9,842 bases of DNA from an uncultured Collinsella sp. (GTDB taxonomy: Bacteria > Actinomycetota > Coriobacteriia > Coriobacteriales > Coriobacteriaceae), in NCBI GenBank assembly GCA_937958315.1, contig CALFGH010000186.1:1-9842 (forward strand). The letters run 5' to 3'. The first letter of the stretch is position 1; every line of letters starts with the position of its first letter. Shown here piece after piece: positions 7,874 through 9,842 of this stretch. Under the pieces are notes generated by a model. It did not search any database. It saw only the letters and a list, made by a program, of their open reading frames with translations, and was not told the origin of the DNA. The position numbers and the translations under genes were made by a program.

Positions 7874-7898
7874 AAAAACCGGTTGACCAAGCGAACCG
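7874..7898 (-). promoter_or_regulatory. Weak terminator-like hairpin in the ABC exporter leader
   Basis: Minus-strand arms CGGTT (7894-7898) and AACCG (7880-7884) with a 9-base loop, followed by G and five T residues (7874-7878). A 5-base stem is weak for an intrinsic terminator. It lies 27 bases before the exporter start, so it could attenuate read-through from the purD-Nudix side or be chance. Confidence 0.3.
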
Positions 7899-7916
7899 AA
7901 AGAAAAACCCACGACA

Positions 7917-7946
7917 GATATAACGCCAATGTTCTGGCAGCGTCAG
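7917..7946 (-). promoter_or_regulatory. Candidate promoter for the ABC exporter
   Basis: On the minus strand CTGACG (7941-7946) and TATATC (7917-7922) are separated by 18 bases. Each matches its sigma-70 consensus at 4 of 6 positions. The position fits a promoter for the exporter unit. The match is modest. The plus strand of the same spot reads TATAAC (7919-7924), a -10-like hexamer facing the hairpin element at 7950-8047. Confidence 0.25.
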
Positions 7947-8055
7947 CGAAAACGTCCCTAAGCGAGCAAGGTGCCTTGAAAGAGGAGCGACGCGTACTTC
8001 GGTACGCGAGCGACGATTGAAAGGCAGATTGCCGCTTAGGGGCGTTTGCAGCGTC
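7937..8055. repeat. 8-base direct repeats flanking a hairpin element
   Basis: GCAGCGTC occurs at 7937-7944 and again at 8048-8055. The right copy abuts the long inverted repeat (7950-8047) exactly, and the left copy stands 5 bases outside it. Such an arrangement resembles a target-site duplication around a miniature inverted-repeat element. An 8-base repeat in GC-rich DNA can also arise by chance, and no transposase is present in the window. Confidence 0.35.
7950..8047 (+). ncRNA. Candidate structured RNA or RNA-like hairpin repeat, unknown family
   Basis: One long hairpin of 98 bases lies in a gene-free gap. Basal stem: 7950-7964 pairs with 8033-8047, 15 positions including a T7955/G8042 wobble. 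After a bulged A7965, 7966-7969 pairs with 8029-8032. After a 2x2 mismatch, 7972-7977 pairs with 8021-8026. Then come three tandem G-A/A-G modules (7978-7979 with 8019-8020, 7982-7983 with 8015-8016, 7985-7986 with 8012-8013) separated by A-U or G-C pairs. The apical stem 7991-7997/8002-8008 is 7 perfect pairs closed by C-UUCG-G. The wobble, the sheared-type G-A pairs and the UUCG cap are all stable only on the plus strand. I do not recognise the family. No U-run terminator follows on either strand. It may be a trans-acting or antisense RNA, or a dispersed palindromic element. Confidence 0.45.
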
Positions 8056-8060
8056 GACTC

Positions 8061-8088
8061 GTTACGCGGTTTGGTAAAACCGCGTAAC
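8061..8088. repeat. Perfect 12-base inverted repeat abutting the Nudix stop codon
   Basis: Arms GTTACGCGGTTT (8061-8072) and AAACCGCGTAAC (8077-8088) with a 4-base loop. The stem begins at the base directly after the Nudix TAG. No T-run follows on the minus strand and none on the plus strand, so it is not a canonical intrinsic terminator. It could end transcription imperfectly, protect the purD-Nudix mRNA 3' end, or be part of the hairpin element that lies 13 bases away. Confidence 0.6.
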
Positions 8089-8784
8089 CTAGAGCTCCGC
8101 TCCACCCAAACGATGAGCAATGCTGTCGCAAGCCAAGGCACCCACAACGGTCTTGGCATCCTCGATCTTGCCGTCGAGTACGGCATCGATCAGCTCATGC
8201 AGTGGCACCAGGTCGACGTTGACAAACTCGTCATCGTCGGGGTCGGGTGCATCAAACTCGAGCTTGGTAGCCAGGTAGATGTGAATGATCTCGTCGCAAA
8301 AACCGCAGGTCGTGGCAATCGACGTCAAAAAGCGAATACGGCCGGCCTTAAAGCCCGTCTCCTCATGCAGCTCGCGCTTGGCGCAGTCGAGCGGGTCCTC
8401 GCCCGGATCGAGCTTGCCGGCGGGAATCTCGACCGTCACGCGGTCGATGGCAGTGCGATACTGACGCACCAGTACGATCTTGCCGCTCTCGGTCAGTGCC
8501 ACAACGGCCGCCGCACCCGGATGGCGAACGATATCGCGAGCGCTGCGATGACCGTTGGGCAGCTCAACCTCAAGACGGTGGACGTCGAGGATCTTACCCT
8601 TCCAGGCGCACTCCTCCGAAAGAATCTTCTCGTGTAGCTCGGCGTCATGCGGGTCTTCGTCCCCCAGCACCAGCGCCGGCTCGTCAGCGACCTCGCCACC
8701 AGGCTCGCCCTCGGCGTGCCCATACATGCGGCCGTCCTCTTCGACGATCTGCGCGTCCACGAGCTCTTCGTTCTTCTCGTCCAT
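8089..8784 (-). CDS. Nudix hydrolase, ADP-ribose pyrophosphatase type
   Basis: Cytoplasmic hydrolase of a nucleoside diphosphate linked to another moiety, probably ADP-ribose. 231 residues from the preferred start. Numbered from the upstream ATG at 8793, the Nudix box is complete: G126-x5-E132-x7-R140-E-L-H-E-E-T-G-F148, preceded by the ADPRase-typical VLVRQYR (107-113) and VEIPAGK (121-127). The first 60 or so residues form an extension with about 21 Asp/Glu in 58 residues that is not part of the catalytic fold. Two ATGs are possible. GAGAGGA (8794-8800) touches the one at 8793 but stands 9 bases from the one at 8784, so 8784 is preferred. It follows purD by 21 bases (12 if the 8793 start is used), implying co-transcription and perhaps translational coupling. 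The exact substrate is inferred from the family. Confidence 0.93.
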   Translation of the reverse strand: MDEKNEELVDAQIVEEDGRMYGHAEGEPGGEVADEPALVLGDEDPHDAELHEKILSEECAWKGKILDVHRLEVELPNGHRSARDIVRHPGAAAVVALTESGKIVLVRQYRTAIDRVTVEIPAGKLDPGEDPLDCAKRELHEETGFKAGRIRFLTSIATTCGFCDEIIHIYLATKLEFDAPDPDDDEFVNVDLVPLHELIDAVLDGKIEDAKTVVGALACDSIAHRLGGAEL

Positions 8785-8793
8785 CCGTCTCAT

Positions 8794-8800
8794 TCCTCTC
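8794..8800 (-). promoter_or_regulatory. Ribosome binding site that decides the Nudix start
   Basis: Minus-strand GAGAGGA sits in the short purD-Nudix gap. Its spacing is 0 bases to the ATG at 8793 and 9 bases to the ATG at 8784, which argues for the second. Confidence 0.6.
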
Positions 8801-8805
8801 GGATT

Positions 8806-9842
8806 TTAGGCATCCCAGGCATCGCGGCCGCGCAGTGCGCGCAGGCCAATGTCGTGACGCAGGGTCTTGCCCTCAAAGTTGATCTTCTCGCAGGCCTCGT
8901 AGGCAAGGTCGCGAGCGTTCTCGAACGTATCGCCCAGTGCGGTCACGGCGAGTACACGACCGCCGTTGGTCACGAGCTTGCCGTCCACCACAGCGGTGCC
9001 GGCGTGGTACACCGTCACGTTCTCCATGGCCTCGGCATCCTCGATACCGGTAATGACCTTGCCCTTCTCGTAGCTGCCGGGATAGCCCGCGCTCGTCAGA
9101 ACAACGGCAACGGCCCACTCGTCACGCCAATCGAGTTCAACCTGATCGAGCTCGCAGTTGGCGCAGGCAAGCATGACCTCGACCAGGTCGTTCTTAAGGC
9201 GCGGGAGCACGACCTGCGTCTCGGGATCGCCAAAGCGGGCGTTGAACTCCAGCACCTTGGGGCCGGCGGGGGTAAGCATAAAGCCGCCGTACAGGCAGCC
9301 GCGGTAGTCGATGTCCTCGGCAGCAAGCTCGGCCACGGTCTGCTCCATGACCTTCACCATGGTGGCGTGCTCCTCGTCGGTCACGATAGGCACCGGGCTA
9401 TAGACGCCCATGCCGCCGGTGTTGGGGCCCTTGTCGCCCTCGAGCGCACGCTTGTGATCCTGCGAGGTGGCCATGGGACGCACGGTCTTGCCGTCGGTAA
9501 AGGCCAGCAGCGAGCACTCGGGGCCGGTCAGCATCTCCTCAATGACAACGGTGCTGCCGGCATCGCCAAAGGCTCCGCCAAAGCACTCACGCACGGCCTC
9601 CTCAGCCTGCTCGAGCTCAGTCGCCACGATAACGCCCTTGCCCGCGGCAAGGCCGTCGGCCTTCACGACCAGCGGAGCGCCCTGCTCGCGCACATAGGCA
9701 AGAGCCGAAGCCTCGTCGGTAAATGAGCCATAGGCTGCCGTCGGGATACCAGCGCGCTCCATGAGCTGCTTGGAGAACAGTTTGGAGCCCTCCATCTGGG
9801 CGCCCTCGGCACCCGGGCCAAAGCACGGAATGCCCGCCGCGC
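8806..9842 (-). CDS. purD: Phosphoribosylamine-glycine ligase (GAR synthetase), 5' end cut by window edge
   Basis: Joins phosphoribosylamine and glycine with ATP in the second step of purine synthesis. About 345 C-terminal residues are visible. The frame is open through the right edge, and the family is about 420-430 long, so roughly 80-90 N-terminal residues are missing. Visible in order: the GIPCFGPGAEGAQMEGSK stretch that enters the ATP-grasp domain, VVKADGLAAGKGV, the SQDHKRALEGDKGPNTGGMG loop, the PurD signature ARFGDPETQ, and the C-terminal domain ending RGRDAWDA. An internal ATG at 9795 is not the start, because conserved sequence continues upstream of it. The stop is TAA at 8806-8808, 21 bases before the preferred Nudix start. 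Identification is secure. Confidence 0.97.
   Translation of the reverse strand, partial: AAGIPCFGPGAEGAQMEGSKLFSKQLMERAGIPTAAYGSFTDEASALAYVREQGAPLVVKADGLAAGKGVIVATELEQAEEAVRECFGGAFGDAGSTVVIEEMLTGPECSLLAFTDGKTVRPMATSQDHKRALEGDKGPNTGGMGVYSPVPIVTDEEHATMVKVMEQTVAELAAEDIDYRGCLYGGFMLTPAGPKVLEFNARFGDPETQVVLPRLKNDLVEVMLACANCELDQVELDWRDEWAVAVVLTSAGYPGSYEKGKVITGIEDAEAMENVTVYHAGTAVVDGKLVTNGGRVLAVTALGDTFENARDLAYEACEKINFEGKTLRHDIGLRALRGRDAWDA

Noticed and set aside
7847..7912. 22-codon upstream extension of the ABC exporter
   Set aside because: The ATG at 7846 has AGAGGA at the right distance and gives the usual N-terminus for this family. The extension has no supporting ribosome binding site.
8647..9726. 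Plus-strand open frame opposite purD, and similar ones opposite carA, the membrane protein and the Nudix gene
   Set aside because: They are in register with the sense genes and have no domain, so they are antisense shadows.
1..9842. tRNA, rRNA, CRISPR arrays, insertion sequences or prophage genes
   Set aside because: I saw no cloverleaf, no regularly spaced repeats and no transposase, integrase or phage-type protein on either strand.

Overview
The window is GC-rich (clearly above 55 percent by eye). Every gene I can support lies on the minus strand. Gene content, codon choice and protein style fit the Coriobacteriia, most likely a gut Collinsella or close relative. That placement rests on recall of family style and not on a search.

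Layout, reading the minus strand from the right edge: the 3' part of purD (purine synthesis) is followed 21 bases later by a Nudix hydrolase of the ADP-ribose pyrophosphatase type. Next comes a gene-free stretch of about 240 bases (7847-8088) that is full of inverted repeats. Then come an ABC-exporter half-transporter and, 19 bases on, a 321-residue single-pass membrane protein of unknown function. These two form a unit that ends at a strong intrinsic terminator (5025-5066). After an AT-rich promoter-like region, carA and carB (carbamoyl-phosphate synthetase) follow. carB runs off the left edge very near its natural end.

The metabolic genes are ordinary. PurD makes glycinamide ribonucleotide. 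CarA and CarB make carbamoyl phosphate from glutamine, bicarbonate and ATP for pyrimidine and arginine synthesis. The Nudix enzyme probably cleaves ADP-ribose or a similar nucleotide sugar. The ABC exporter and its small neighbour look like an unrelated housekeeping or efflux pair.

The most unusual part is the gene-free stretch between the Nudix gene and the ABC exporter. At 7950-8047 an imperfect inverted repeat folds into one long hairpin. Read as plus-strand RNA it has a cUUCGg tetraloop cap, a U-G wobble where the minus strand would have a mismatch, and three successive tandem G-A/A-G modules separated by Watson-Crick pairs. The minus strand would carry only C-T mismatches at those places. 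This suggests a structured RNA or RNA-like repeat on the strand opposite to all the genes. It is flanked by 8-base direct repeats, so a small mobile hairpin element is the main alternative.
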